Below, in pieces: positions 8,255 through 18,438 of a stretch of 64,000 nucleotides of DNA. Origin of the DNA: Clostridium sp. AM34-11AC (GTDB lineage Bacteria; Bacillota; Clostridia; Lachnospirales; Lachnospiraceae); NCBI RefSeq assembly GCF_003435375.1, contig NZ_QWGL01000006.1, positions 73,832 to 137,831 of the forward strand. The letters run 5' to 3'. Each line of letters begins with the position of its first letter. The stretch's first letter is position 1. Below the pieces are notes generated by a model, which was given only the letters and a program-made list of their open reading frames with translations, had not been told where the DNA came from and made no database searches. The position numbers and the translations under genes were made by a program.

Positions 8255-9535
8255 TTACAGTGTCACGATCCCTGCATCCACTAACTTCTGAAGGGACATT
8301 AAGATACCGAGCTTCGCATGATACCATGTGAGTCCGCCCTGGAAGTATACCGCGTACGGCGGCTTGATCGGACCGTCTGCGGAAAGTTCGATTGAGGACC
8401 CCTGAACGAACGCTCCTGCTGCCATGATGACATCAGAATCGTATCCCGGCATCGCCCACGGCTCCGGAGTCACGAAGCTGTCCACCGGCGCTGCCGCCTG
8501 GATGCCCTCGCAGAACTTGATGACGCCTTCCGGTGTTCCGAAGGTGATGGCCTGGATGATATCGTGACGACTCTCAGTGCCGTTCGGAACGACGCCGAAG
8601 CCCAGCTTCTCGTACACGTTTGCTGCGAAAATCGCGCCCTTTAACGCACCAGCAACAACGGTCGGAGACAGGAAAAGTCCCTGGTAGAGAGACTGGCTGA
8701 CACCGAGGCTGGCACCAACCTCTTTTCCGAGACCCGGAGCTGTCAGGCGGTATGCCGCCCGCTCCACGCAGTCCCTGCGTCCGACGATATAGCCGCCGAT
8801 CGGGGCAAGTCCGCCGCCCGGGTTCTTAATTAAGGAACCGACGATCATGTCCGCTCCCACATCTGTCGGCTCCATCTCCTCCACGAACTCGCCGTAGCAG
8901 TTATCTACCATGCAGATCACATCCGGCTTGATAGACTTGATAAAGGAGATCAGCTCGCCGATACGCTTTACGGATAAGGTTGGTCTTGTGGCATATCCCT
9001 TGGAGCGCTGGATCTCGATGAGTTTTGTTCGCTCATTGATAGCTTTTTTGATGTTCTCAAAGTCGAAATCACCGTTCGGAAGAAGATCCACCTGGCTGTA
9101 GGTAATGCCGAACTCCTTTAAGGAACCGACAGAATCACGGATTCCGATGACTTCCTCTAAAGTATCGTACGGTTTTCCTACTGGGGAAAGGATCTCATCG
9201 CCCGGGCGGAGATTTCCGGAAAGAGCAATGGTAAGCGCATGGGTTCCGGAGATCAGCTGTGGGCGGACAAGGGCGTCCTCGCCGTGGAATGCCTTCGCAT
9301 AGACTTCCTCCAACGTGTCACGTCCAAGGTCATTGTAGCCGTATCCCGTAGTTCCGGCGAAATGGATATCGCTGACTCTCGCCTCCTGCATGGCTTTAAT
9401 GACCTTTAACTGATTGTATTCTGCTGTCTTATCGATGGCCTCGAAACGGTCGTGCAGGCTTTTCTCGATCTCTCTTCCATAATTTAAAACCTTCTCAGAG
9501 ATTCCAAGCTCTCCGTACATCTTTATAAGTTCCAT
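8255..9535 (-). CDS. Methionine gamma-lyase family PLP enzyme (YnbB, 'aluminium resistance' family)
   Basis: A 426-residue fold-type I PLP protein of the family annotated both as methionine gamma-lyase-related and as aluminium resistance protein (YnbB in B. subtilis). The likely Schiff-base lysine is K237 in SLIKNPGGG, with the PLP-binding aspartate in MVDNCYGEF (residues 209-217). The real substrate is not known. GGAG lies ahead of the ATG, which overlaps the end of miaA by 13 bases, a miaA-ynbB pairing also known in other Firmicutes. Confidence 0.88.
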   Translation of the reverse strand: MELIKMYGELGISEKVLNYGREIEKSLHDRFEAIDKTAEYNQLKVIKAMQEARVSDIHFAGTTGYGYNDLGRDTLEEVYAKAFHGEDALVRPQLISGTHALTIALSGNLRPGDEILSPVGKPYDTLEEVIGIRDSVGSLKEFGITYSQVDLLPNGDFDFENIKKAINERTKLIEIQRSKGYATRPTLSVKRIGELISFIKSIKPDVICMVDNCYGEFVEEMEPTDVGADMIVGSLIKNPGGGLAPIGGYIVGRRDCVERAAYRLTAPGLGKEVGASLGVSQSLYQGLFLSPTVVAGALKGAIFAANVYEKLGFGVVPNGTESRHDIIQAITFGTPEGVIKFCEGIQAAAPVDSFVTPEPWAMPGYDSDVIMAAGAFVQGSSIELSADGPIKPPYAVYFQGGLTWYHAKLGILMSLQKLVDAGIVTL

Positions 9536-10500
9536 GATTTCTCCTTTTTTCTAACTGCCATAATGTTTCTTTCGCGCAGATCCTCAAGCATCCACATGAG
9601 GATCTTTTCCCTATCAAAATCAAAGTTTCCCTGATCCACCCAGGTAACTTCTTTTTCTCTCTTAAACCAGGTGAGCTGGCGCTTCGCGAAGTGTCTGGTG
9701 TCGCGCTTAATGATGTAGACCGCCTCATCTAAGGAGATCGTTCCATCCAGGGCATCCAGGATCTCTTTGTATCCAAGCCCCTGCATGGACACCATATCTC
9801 TCGTGCAGCCCATCTCCTTCAACTTTTCCACTTCCGCCAGCAGGCCGTTCTTCATCATGAGATCCACCCGCAGGTCGATCCTCTGATACAGGCGTTCGCG
9901 ATCCATGTTCAGTACATAGTAAGCGAAGTTGTATGGCGATTCTTTCTGCCGCTCCGCCTCGTTATGTTCGGATATCTTTGTCCCGGTTTTCTTGTAAAAC
10001 TCCAGGGCGCGGATTACACGCTTCACGTTGTTCTCGTGGATCGCCTCTGCGGACTCCGGGTCCACTTCCTTTAACATATCGTGAAGGTAAGACGCGCCTT
10101 TTTCTGCCGCCAGGCACTCCAATTCTTCCCTGTATCCCGTATCACTGTCATTTTCCGTAAAATCGATATCGTTCACCAGTGCCTGGATATAAAAGCCGGT
10201 GCCTCCAGCGATGATCGGGATATGTCCGGCGGCGTAGATCTCCTCCATGGCCTGCTTTGCGAGTCTCTGGAAAACGACCACGTTAAATTCATCCCACGGA
10301 TCCAGAACATCGATCAGGTGATGTCTGACACCGTCCATCTCCTCCTTCGTCACCTTTGCGGAACCGATATCCATGTGGCGGTACACCTGCATGGAATCGG
10401 CACTGATGATCTCGCCGCCGACCTTTTTCGCGAGTTCCACCGACAGGGCGGTCTTTCCGGACGCCGTCGGCCCGGTGATTATGATCAAAGGCTTTTTCAT
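9523..10500 (-). CDS. miaA: tRNA dimethylallyltransferase MiaA
   Basis: A 325-residue enzyme that adds a dimethylallyl group to A37 of tRNAs reading UNN codons; MiaB, encoded nearby, then methylthiolates the same base. The P-loop GPTASGKT is at residues 10-17, followed by the family motif ISADSMQVYRHMDIGSAK. The gene begins at the base where mutL ends, forming the common mutL-miaA operon. Confidence 0.97.
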   Translation of the reverse strand: MKKPLIIITGPTASGKTALSVELAKKVGGEIISADSMQVYRHMDIGSAKVTKEEMDGVRHHLIDVLDPWDEFNVVVFQRLAKQAMEEIYAAGHIPIIAGGTGFYIQALVNDIDFTENDSDTGYREELECLAAEKGASYLHDMLKEVDPESAEAIHENNVKRVIRALEFYKKTGTKISEHNEAERQKESPYNFAYYVLNMDRERLYQRIDLRVDLMMKNGLLAEVEKLKEMGCTRDMVSMQGLGYKEILDALDGTISLDEAVYIIKRDTRHFAKRQLTWFKREKEVTWVDQGNFDFDREKILMWMLEDLRERNIMAVRKKEKSWNL

Positions 10501-12524
10501 TATATGATCCTCTTGAATTTCTTTTCCATCTCATATTTGCTGATCGCGACGATCGTCGGTCTTCCGTGCGGGCAGTTATATGGATTCTCCAGTTTTAACA
10601 GTTCATCGATGAGCTTATCCGCTTCGGCGAAGGACAGCTCGTTGTTTCCCTTTACCGCCGCCTTGCAGGACATGGTGGCGATCCGGTCGTAGATGGACTC
10701 CACATTCTTTCCCATACTCTCATCGGAGAGTCCGTCGATGAGTTCCATCAGAAGGTCCTTTTTCGCCAGGGAGAACAGATTGTCCGGCACCGCCCGCACC
10801 GCGTACTCGTTTCCGCCGAAAGGCTCGATCTCGAAGCCGATGTCCGTAAACACCTTCATGTGGCGTTTTAAGAGATCCGCCTCCTGTAAGGAAAGTGTCA
10901 GGATGATCGGCGGGCTCACGAGCTGGGAGGTGTATTCCCTCGTCTTTAGGGACGCGAAGTTCTTCTCGAAGAGGACCTTCTCGTGGGCGGCATGCTGGTC
11001 AATAATGTAGAGACTGCCGTCGTACTCCACAAGCCAGTAAGTCTCGAAGACCTGGCCGATCAGACGGTGGCGCTTTCTCGCGGTTTCCGAGAGAAGGCGG
11101 TTGTCGAACATTTCCATCTGCTTAGGAAGCGCTTCCTTCTCTGCCAGAGGTGCTTCTTTCTCAGCCGGGACCGCTTTCTTCGCAGCCAAAGCCGCACCTG
11201 TCGTCTCCGGAGCTTTCTCTTCCAAAGCCGCAGGCATCGCTGCCGCTCCTGTCTCGTTTGGCTGCTGTGCCTGTGCGCGTTCCGGCGGCAGTTCCCTTGT
11301 CAGCGGTTTCGGCGGCAGGATCCATTCGCTCTTCTGCTTCTTCTCCCCGTAGGCCGGTCGTTCCTCGCGGATGCCCATGGCTTCCATGCGCCGGTGCTCA
11401 AAAGGTTCCGGACCGCGGGCGTTCTTTACGGGCTCACTCATCCCGCTTCCCGGGATCGGATTTCCCGCCGCGGCAGTCTCTTTTTTCTCAAGCTCGCGCT
11501 CTTCCCGCTCCGACATGAGGCTCACGTTCGGAATCAATTCTTTCCCGGAAAGGGCGTCCACCACCGCCTGGCAGATCACCCGGTACATGTTCTCGCCGTC
11601 CTTGAAGCGAAGCTCCATCTTTGACGGATGTACGTTCACATCGATAAACTCCGGCTCCACGGTGAGGTGCAGCAGCGTGAAGGGATATTTGTGCTGCATC
11701 ATATAGCTCTTGTACCCGTCCTCGATGGCCTTGGACACGAGTCCGCTCTTAATGTACCGCCCGTTGATGAAATAATTCTCAAAATTTCTGTTTCCCCGGG
11801 CGATCACCGGCTTTCCGATAAATCCGGAGATCTTCACGATTCCGTTTGACACCTCCACCGGGAGAAGGTTTGCCGCGATCTCCCGCCCGTAGACGGTGTA
11901 GATAATGTCTTTCAGGTTGTGATTCCCCGAGGTGTGGAGACGGCTCTGGTTATTCACGATAAGCCGGATGGAGATCTCTGGGTGGGACAGGGCGATCTTT
12001 TCCACGAGATCTGTCACGTGTGCCCCTTCCGTGGTCTCCGTCTTCAAAAATTTCCGTCTGGCAGGTGTGTTGAAAAAGAGGTTCCTGGAGATAAATGTGG
12101 TTCCGTCCGGCGCGCCGATCTCCTCAAGGCCTTTCTCCTCGCCGCCTTCGATCCTGTATCTGGATCCCGTGAGGCTGCCAGAGGTCTTTGTGATCAGTTC
12201 CACCTGAGAGACGGCCGCGATACTGGAAAGTGCCTCGCCACGGAATCCAAGGGAAGAGACCGTGAGCAGATCTTCCGCTGTCCGGATCTTACTGGTGGAG
12301 TGGCGAAGAAACGCTAACGGAAGCTCTTCCTTCTTGATCCCGCATCCATTGTCCGTGATCCGGATAAACCCGATACCGCCCTGACGGATCTCCACGGTGA
12401 TCGCCGTGGAACCGGCATCAATGGCGTTTTCCATTAACTCTTTCACCACGGAAGCAGGCCGCTCCACAACCTCTCCCGCAGCGATCTGGTTGATCGTACT
12501 CTGATCCAGCACCTGAATCGGCAT
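10500..12524 (-). CDS. mutL: DNA mismatch repair protein MutL (endonuclease type)
   Basis: 674 residues. The N-terminal GHKL ATPase shows MENAIDAGS, DNGCGI and GFRGEALSSI. A proline- and charge-rich linker (about residues 350-475, alanine/glutamate-rich) leads to the C-terminal dimerisation domain. That domain contains DQHAAHEKVLFE from D509, matching the DQHA-x2-E-x4-E metal site of nicking MutL proteins, and CPHGRPT near the end. The cell therefore probably uses the methyl-independent, nick-generating form of mismatch repair. It lies 97 bases downstream of mutS. Confidence 0.97.
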   Translation of the reverse strand: MPIQVLDQSTINQIAAGEVVERPASVVKELMENAIDAGSTAITVEIRQGGIGFIRITDNGCGIKKEELPLAFLRHSTSKIRTAEDLLTVSSLGFRGEALSSIAAVSQVELITKTSGSLTGSRYRIEGGEEKGLEEIGAPDGTTFISRNLFFNTPARRKFLKTETTEGAHVTDLVEKIALSHPEISIRLIVNNQSRLHTSGNHNLKDIIYTVYGREIAANLLPVEVSNGIVKISGFIGKPVIARGNRNFENYFINGRYIKSGLVSKAIEDGYKSYMMQHKYPFTLLHLTVEPEFIDVNVHPSKMELRFKDGENMYRVICQAVVDALSGKELIPNVSLMSEREERELEKKETAAAGNPIPGSGMSEPVKNARGPEPFEHRRMEAMGIREERPAYGEKKQKSEWILPPKPLTRELPPERAQAQQPNETGAAAMPAALEEKAPETTGAALAAKKAVPAEKEAPLAEKEALPKQMEMFDNRLLSETARKRHRLIGQVFETYWLVEYDGSLYIIDQHAAHEKVLFEKNFASLKTREYTSQLVSPPIILTLSLQEADLLKRHMKVFTDIGFEIEPFGGNEYAVRAVPDNLFSLAKKDLLMELIDGLSDESMGKNVESIYDRIATMSCKAAVKGNNELSFAEADKLIDELLKLENPYNCPHGRPTIVAISKYEMEKKFKRII

Positions 12525-12621
12525 AGTCTCTCTCCCTCTCTTTCATATTTTACCCTCGCCGGTATTTGTCTTTCATGCCGTTTCATGCGAAAACCCGCAC
12601 CCACAAGGTTTTTTCGTATCA

Positions 12622-15273
12622 TTACTGCCAGCGGTTCTTAAGCTTCGTCTGCAGTCTGTACAGCGTATTCAACGCATCGATCGGGGTCATGCTGGAAAGC
12701 TCCAGATCCCCGAGTTCCTTTATGATATCGTCGTCCTTCACCGTGTCAAAGATGGACATCTGGTTGAGATCCACCTCGTCCGGCTTCGCCACCGCCTTGT
12801 GCTGCGGGGACGCACTCATCTGGGCGATCTCCTTTGCCTGGGCCGTGATGTCGGCGCTGGCAAGCTCCTCCACGAGTTCCTTCGCACGGGCGATGACCGG
12901 CTCCGGTACTCCCGCAAGCTTCGCTACCTGGATTCCGTAACTCTTGTCTGCTCCGCCCTTTACAATCTTTCTGAGGAACACGATATCGTCCCCCTGTTCC
13001 TTAACGGCGATACAGTAGTTGTTAACTCCGCTTATAGTTCCCTCAAGTTCCGTGAGCTCATGGTAATGAGTCGCAAACAATGTCTTCGCGCCGAGGATCT
13101 TCGGGTTGCTGATGTGCTCGATGACCGCCCAGGCAATGGACAGGCCATCGAAGGTACTCGTACCTCGGCCGATCTCATCGAGGACAAGAAGACTGTTCTT
13201 TGTGGCGTTTCTCAGGATATTCGCCACCTCTGTCATCTCAACCATAAACGTACTCTGGCCGGAAGCCAGGTCATCGGAGGCGCCGACTCTCGTAAAGATC
13301 CTGTCGCAGATTCCAATGTTAGCCTCGTCTGCCGGGACAAAGCTTCCGATCTGTGCCATGAGGACGATGAGGGCTGTCTGTCTCATATAGGTGGACTTAC
13401 CGGCCATGTTCGGTCCCGTGATGACGGAGATCCTGTTCTTTCCATTGTCCAGATATGTATCGTTTGCGACAAACAGACTGTCCTTGATCATCTTCTCAAC
13501 CACCGGATGGCGTCCGTTCTTGATGTTGATAACGCCTTTTTCGTTGATCTTCGGCTTCACATAGTTATTTCTCATGGACACCGTGGACAGGGATGTGAAC
13601 ACGTCAATGCCCGCAATAGCCTTCGCGGTACTCTGGATCCGCAGGACTTCCGCCGCGATCTGATCACGCACGTCGCAGAACAGGTCATACTCTAAGGTGT
13701 AGAGGCGGTCCTCCGCGCCCATGATGATGTCTTCCAGCTCTTTCAGGCGGTCTGTGGTGTACCGCTCTGCGTTTGTCAGCGTCTGTTTACGGATAAAGTA
13801 CTCCGGAACTAAGTCCTTGAAGGAGTTCGTCACCTCAAAATAGTAGCCGAACACCTTGTTGTACTTGATCTTCAGATTTTTAATCCCTGTCTTTTCCTTC
13901 TCCTCCGTCTCAAGATCCGCCAGCCATGCCTTCCCCTCAGTCTTCGCCTTCCGGTACTTGTCGGCTTCCTCGCTGTATCCGTCCTTGATGATGTTTCCCT
14001 CGCGGACCGTGATCGGCGGCTCGTCGACAATGGAGCGGTCGATCAGCTCATAGAGGTCCCGGAGCGGGTCCAGGTCCTCATTCATCTTTTTTAAGAGCTC
14101 GCAGGAGAATTCTCCGAGAATATCTTTGATATACGGCAGCATCTCCAGGGAATTCTTAAAGGAGAGAAGGTCTCTCGGGTTCGCTGTCTTGTAACTGATG
14201 CGGCCCATGAGGCGTTCCAGGTCGTAGACGGAATTTAAGTATTCCCGGATCTCCTCCCTGGAAATATAGTTCATGTTCAGTTCCTCGATGGCCTGCTGAC
14301 GGCGCTCGATCTCCTCTTTATCGATCAGCGGCTGTTCAATAAAAGAACGGAGAAGTCTCGCTCCCATGGCCGTCTTTGTCTTATCGAGAACCCAGAGCAG
14401 GGATCCGCGCTTCTGCTTTTCCCTTAAGGTCTCAACTAACTCCAGATTTCGTCTCGTGGAGGTGTCGATCATCATGAACTGACCTGTCGTATACGGTGTG
14501 ATCTTCGTCAGATGGGACAGGTCATTCTTCTGCGTCTCATAGAGGTACTGAAGAACAGCACCGGAGGCGATCATTCCGTTCTCGTAGTCGCCCAGGCCCA
14601 GTCCTTCCAGACTCATCACATGGAAGTGCTCTTTTAAGATCTTTCTGCAGTCATCGTCCGAGAAAAACCTGTTTTCCAGGGCGGTCACGGCAAAATGATA
14701 CCGTTCTTTTAACTCATCCATGTCCAGCCCGGACATAAAGAGTGCCTCGTTGCACACGAGCTCCGACGGTGTGAACTTATTGATCTCATCAAGCAGTGCC
14801 CGCTCGCTCGTCACTTCTGTAACAAAAAAATCTCCGGTCGTAATGTCGACCGTCGCAATTCCGTAATTGTTTCCGGTATACACAACCGCCATCAGGTAGT
14901 TGTTCTTTGTCTCATCCAGGGCCTGGGAGCTCGTGATGGTTCCCGGTGTCACAACGCGGATGACTTCGCGCTTTACGAGGCCCTTTGCGAGCTTCGGGTC
15001 CTCCATCTGCTCCGCGATAGCGACCTTATAGCCTTTCTGGACAAGTCTCGTGAGATAACCTTCCACCGCGTGGAATGGCACACCGCACATCGGTGCCCGC
15101 TCTTCCAGGCCGCAGTCCTTTCCCGTCAGTGTCAGTTCCAGTTCTCTTGAAACCGTCTTGGCATCCTCAAAAAACATCTCGTAGAAATCACCCAACCGGT
15201 AAAAAAGGATACAGTCCGGATACTGTTTTTTTGTTTCGAGATAATGTGTCATCATTGGTGAAATCTGTCCCAC
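12622..15273 (-). CDS. mutS: DNA mismatch repair protein MutS
   Basis: 883 residues from a GTG start at 15273, chosen because AGGAGA lies six bases upstream and the protein then begins GQISPMMTHYLETKK like its homologues; an in-frame GTG at 15303 lacks such a site. The mismatch-binding F-x-E motif is present in FYRLGDFYEMF. The ABC ATPase shows Walker A GPNMAGKST and Walker B LVLDEIGRGTS, plus the DLASGQSTF signature. It recognises mispairs and recruits MutL, encoded downstream. Confidence 0.96.
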   Translation of the reverse strand: MGQISPMMTHYLETKKQYPDCILFYRLGDFYEMFFEDAKTVSRELELTLTGKDCGLEERAPMCGVPFHAVEGYLTRLVQKGYKVAIAEQMEDPKLAKGLVKREVIRVVTPGTITSSQALDETKNNYLMAVVYTGNNYGIATVDITTGDFFVTEVTSERALLDEINKFTPSELVCNEALFMSGLDMDELKERYHFAVTALENRFFSDDDCRKILKEHFHVMSLEGLGLGDYENGMIASGAVLQYLYETQKNDLSHLTKITPYTTGQFMMIDTSTRRNLELVETLREKQKRGSLLWVLDKTKTAMGARLLRSFIEQPLIDKEEIERRQQAIEELNMNYISREEIREYLNSVYDLERLMGRISYKTANPRDLLSFKNSLEMLPYIKDILGEFSCELLKKMNEDLDPLRDLYELIDRSIVDEPPITVREGNIIKDGYSEEADKYRKAKTEGKAWLADLETEEKEKTGIKNLKIKYNKVFGYYFEVTNSFKDLVPEYFIRKQTLTNAERYTTDRLKELEDIIMGAEDRLYTLEYDLFCDVRDQIAAEVLRIQSTAKAIAGIDVFTSLSTVSMRNNYVKPKINEKGVINIKNGRHPVVEKMIKDSLFVANDTYLDNGKNRISVITGPNMAGKSTYMRQTALIVLMAQIGSFVPADEANIGICDRIFTRVGASDDLASGQSTFMVEMTEVANILRNATKNSLLVLDEIGRGTSTFDGLSIAWAVIEHISNPKILGAKTLFATHYHELTELEGTISGVNNYCIAVKEQGDDIVFLRKIVKGGADKSYGIQVAKLAGVPEPVIARAKELVEELASADITAQAKEIAQMSASPQHKAVAKPDEVDLNQMSIFDTVKDDDIIKELGDLELSSMTPIDALNTLYRLQTKLKNRWQ

Positions 15274-15346
15274 GTCTTTTCTCCTATTCCTTAACATGCC
15301 CACAGCGCCCGAAGCACTCGGCTCCGGGCGTCACATGTGTTTCATC

Positions 15347-16777
15347 TTATTTTACAAGAGATCCCATATAGTAGAATCCCTTTGCCTCGTCTAAGGAGAC
15401 ATCAACGATCTTTCCGATCAGAGATGCGTCTCCAGCGAAATGTACGACTGTGTTGTTGGAAAGTCTTCCTGTCACAAAGCCTGCCTCGTGAGTATCGATC
15501 TCCTCCACAAGGACTTTTTGTACTGTTCCCTCGTGGCGCTTTACGACCTCAGCCGCGATGTCCTGGACCTCCTTAAGCAGGCGGTCGAAACGGTTCTTTA
15601 CCACGTCCTCCGGAACCTGGTTTGGCATAGCAGCCGCCGGTGTTCCGGTACGTTTGGAGTAGATGAAGGTGAAAGCACTGTCGTAACGCACTTTTCTCAC
15701 CACATCCATGGTCTCCTCGAAGTCCTCCTCTGTCTCTCCCGGGAATCCCACGATGATATCGGTGGTCAGGGAAATATCCGGCATCGCCGCACGGAGCTTC
15801 TCCACCAGGGCGAGGTACTGTTCCTTCGAGTATTTGCGGTTCATTCTCTTCAAGATCTCGCTGCTGCCGGACTGAAGCGGCAGATGTAAATGGCTGCAGA
15901 TCTTTTTGGAGTTCTTCATGGTCCCGATGAGCTCATCGGAGAGATCCTTCGGGTGGGAGGTCATGAAACGGATCCGCTCAAGACCTTCGATCTTTTCCAC
16001 TCTTCTCAGGAGTTCCGCAAATGTGATCGGATTTTCCAGATTCTTTCCGTAGGAGTTGACGTTCTGTCCCAGAAGCATGACTTCCACGACACCGTCAGCC
16101 ACCAGTCCCTCGATCTCCTTAATAATATCTTCCGGCTCCCTGCTTCTCTCGCGTCCGCGCACATACGGCACGATGCAGTAGCTGCAGAAGTTATTGCAGC
16201 CGAACATGATGTTGACACCAGATTTGAACGGATACTTTCTCTCGATCGGGAGTTCCTCCACGATCTCGTTTGTTCCTTCCCATACATCGACCACCATCTT
16301 CTTCTCCATGAAGCGCTCGTAGAGCAGCTCCGCAAGCTTGAAGATATTGTGGGTTCCGAAGATCAGATCCACATGGCGGTAGCTCTTCTTGATCTTTGCG
16401 ACTACCTCCGGCTCCTGCATCATGCAGCCGCAGAGGGCGATCATCATATCCGGGTTCTTTCTCTTTACACCGCTTAAATATCCAAGGCGGCCATAAACCT
16501 TTAAGTTCGCGTTCTCACGAACGGTGCATGTATTGTAGAGGACGAAATCTGAATTCTCATCGGTTCCCTCCTCATAACCGGCTTCCTTTAAGATTCCAAG
16601 GAGTTTTTCGGAGTCTCTGGCATTCATCTGGCACCCGAAGGTGTTGATAAAACAGGTGAGCGGACGGCCTTTTTTCGCGCTCTCCGCCTCCACGAGCTTC
16701 TTCACCTGTTCCATAAAGTACTGCTGTCTCGCAGGTTCCTCTGTCGGGGCACCTGCGATAATATTTTTATCTGTCAT
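15347..16777 (-). CDS. miaB: tRNA-2-methylthio-N6-dimethylallyladenosine synthase MiaB
   Basis: A 476-residue radical SAM methylthiotransferase. The N-terminal UPF0004 domain has cysteines in NTFGCQMN, YNTCTVREN and LCGCM. The radical SAM cluster motif is C-NNF-C-SY-C, and a TRAM domain closes the protein. The ATG at 16777 has GGAG nine bases upstream; an in-frame ATG at 16837 has no good site and lies on the transcript leader. MiaA in the same cluster makes the substrate modification. Confidence 0.96.
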   Translation of the reverse strand: MTDKNIIAGAPTEEPARQQYFMEQVKKLVEAESAKKGRPLTCFINTFGCQMNARDSEKLLGILKEAGYEEGTDENSDFVLYNTCTVRENANLKVYGRLGYLSGVKRKNPDMMIALCGCMMQEPEVVAKIKKSYRHVDLIFGTHNIFKLAELLYERFMEKKMVVDVWEGTNEIVEELPIERKYPFKSGVNIMFGCNNFCSYCIVPYVRGRERSREPEDIIKEIEGLVADGVVEVMLLGQNVNSYGKNLENPITFAELLRRVEKIEGLERIRFMTSHPKDLSDELIGTMKNSKKICSHLHLPLQSGSSEILKRMNRKYSKEQYLALVEKLRAAMPDISLTTDIIVGFPGETEEDFEETMDVVRKVRYDSAFTFIYSKRTGTPAAAMPNQVPEDVVKNRFDRLLKEVQDIAAEVVKRHEGTVQKVLVEEIDTHEAGFVTGRLSNNTVVHFAGDASLIGKIVDVSLDEAKGFYYMGSLVK

Positions 16778-16866
16778 TCTGATATTTCTCCAACTATTTT
16801 TATAAACCTTTATGTTCAGCCGTTCTCTTTTTGGCATAAACGTCCCTGGCTGAACTGTCCCGAATG

Positions 16867-16895
16867 ATTATACCCAAGATTCCCCGAAAATGCAA
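16867..16895 (-). promoter_or_regulatory. Promoter for miaB-mutS-mutL
   Basis: TTGCAT (16890-16895), a 17-base spacer and a perfect TATAAT (16867-16872) on the minus strand. Transcription would start about 85 bases before the miaB ATG. The 133-bp repeat copy A ends 12 bases upstream of the -35. Confidence 0.75.
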
Positions 16896-16907
16896 CCTTG
16901 TTGTTTT

Positions 16908-17040
16908 GTAGCTATTCAGTACCTTCATAGTTACGTGCAAAAATCCATTCCAGATCAGCTTCGCTGATGGGATTTTTGCCTTCCAGCCTATGTTTTCTTA
17001 CGGTCAGCGCAGCAAGTGCGCAGACCTACTGAACAGTTAC
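16908..17040. repeat. 133-bp intergenic repeat, copy A (MITE-like)
   Basis: Nearly the same 133-bp sequence occurs at 23276-23408. The ends are inverted repeats: GTAGCTATTCAGTA on the left and TACTGAACAGTTAC on the right (12 of 14 positions pair). The interior folds strongly, with ATCAGC/GCTGAT inside CAAAAATCC/GGATTTTTG arms, then GCGCA/TGCGC. It encodes nothing. It lies in the 334-base gap between proA and miaB, next to the miaB promoter; the remaining 70 bases toward proA show only a weak AGCGGA/TCCGCC hairpin. Confidence 0.8.
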
Positions 17041-17111
17041 GTTGTTTTTTACTTCTCCGCCCATGACCAACGTCAGCGGAAATCCGCCGGAATGCTTTAC
17101 AGCCTGTATTT

Positions 17112-18353
17112 CTATTTGCGGATCTGTCCATCCCCGTAAATAATATACTTCGTGGATGTCAGCGCCAGAAGTCCCATCGGTCCTCTCGCATGGAGCTTCT
17201 GGGTGCTGATACCGATCTCAGCGCCGAAGCCGAACTCAAATCCGTCAGTAAATCTCGTGGAGGCATTGACATAAACTGCCGCCGCATCCACCTCATTTAA
17301 GAATTTCTGGGCGTTCTCGTAGTCCTTTGTCACGATGGCCTCGGAATGCCCCGTATTGTACCGGTTGATATGGGCGATAGCCTCATCCACGGAGTCCACG
17401 ATCTTGCAGGAAAGAATATAATCCAGGTACTCTTTTCCCCAGTCTTCCTCTGTGGCCGCCGTAAATTCCGGCACGATGGAGCGGGCACCCTCGTCAGCGC
17501 GTATCTCCACGTTTTTCTCATCGAGACGCTTTTTCATCAGCGGCAGGAATTCCTTTGCGATCTTTCTATGTACCAAGGTGGATTCGCAGGCGTTGCAGAC
17601 ACCGATCCTCTGGGTCTTCGCATTAAAGATGATATCTAACGCCATATCGAAATCCGCGCTCTCATCCACATAGATATGACAGTTTCCGGTACCCGTCTCG
17701 ATCACCGGAACCGTGCTGTTCTCCACAACGGTACGGATCAGACCTGCCCCGCCTCTCGGGATCAGGACATCGAGATATCCGTTCATCCGCATGAACTCTC
17801 TCGCGGTCTCATGGCTTGTGTCCTCAATCAGGGAGATGGCATCCTCCGGGATTCCTTCCTTCTTTAAACCATTCCTGATCGCTGTGACGATGGCTTTGTT
17901 GGATTCCAGCGCGTCGCTGCCGCCGCGAAGGATCACAGCATTTCCCGTCTTAAAGCAGAGCGCAAAAGCATCTGCCGTAACGTTCGGTCTCGCCTCGTAG
18001 ATGATTCCGATAACACCGAAGGGCACCCGTTTCTGCCCGATCAGGAGTCCGTTCGGGCGCCTCTTCATGGAGATCACCTCTCCCACCGGATCCTCGAGAC
18101 CTACGACCTGGCGCATGCCCTCCACGATTCCCTCGATCCGCTTGTGGTTCAGCTCCAGGCGGTCCACAAGTCCCGGAGCCATTCCTCTTTCTTTCGCTTT
18201 TGCGACATCCGCCGCGTTGGCTTTTAAGATCTCATCCTCTTCATCCAAGATCTCCTGGGCCGCAGCCAGAAGTCCCGCGTTCTTTAAGTCTGTCCCCATT
18301 TTTCCGAGGATATAGGAAGTTTCTTTTGCTTTCTGTCCGATTTCTATTAACAT
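17112..18353 (-). CDS. proA: Glutamate-5-semialdehyde dehydrogenase (gamma-glutamyl phosphate reductase)
   Basis: A 413-residue NADPH-dependent enzyme, the second step of proline synthesis. The catalytic cysteine lies in [10 protein letters not shown] (around residue 255), and typical motifs [12 protein letters not shown] and [12 protein letters not shown] are present. Length is standard. It is the last gene of a proB-DUF896-cyclo-ligase-proA group, so the two proline genes are separated by two unrelated small genes but read in the same direction. Confidence 0.96.
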   Translation of the reverse strand: MLIEIGQKAKETSYILGKMGTDLKNAGLLAAAQEILDEEDEILKANAADVAKAKERGMAPGLVDRLELNHKRIEGIVEGMRQVVGLEDPVGEVISMKRRPNGLLIGQKRVPFGVIGIIYEARPNVTADAFALCFKTGNAVILRGGSDALESNKAIVTAIRNGLKKEGIPEDAISLIEDTSHETAREFMRMNGYLDVLIPRGGAGLIRTVVENSTVPVIETGTGNCHIYVDESADFDMALDIIFNAKTQRIGVCNACESTLVHRKIAKEFLPLMKKRLDEKNVEIRADEGARSIVPEFTAATEEDWGKEYLDYILSCKIVDSVDEAIAHINRYNTGHSEAIVTKDYENAQKFLNEVDAAAVYVNASTRFTDGFEFGFGAEIGISTQKLHARGPMGLLALTSTKYIIYGDGQIRK

Positions 18354-18438
18354 GACTGTTTCCTCCCTGATTTATGAGCCTGATCATGCAATGTATCATA
18401 CGGTATTTTCGGTCCAAAAAATATCAGTCTGTATATTG

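Noticed and set aside
11101..11624. Several plus-strand frames opposite the mutL linker
   Set aside because: They arise from the GC-rich, low-complexity linker of MutL and have no start sites or homologous patterns.
12799..13695. A 298-codon plus-strand frame opposite mutS
   Set aside because: It is antisense to conserved MutS motifs, has no ribosome binding site, and its length is explained by codon bias on the real strand.
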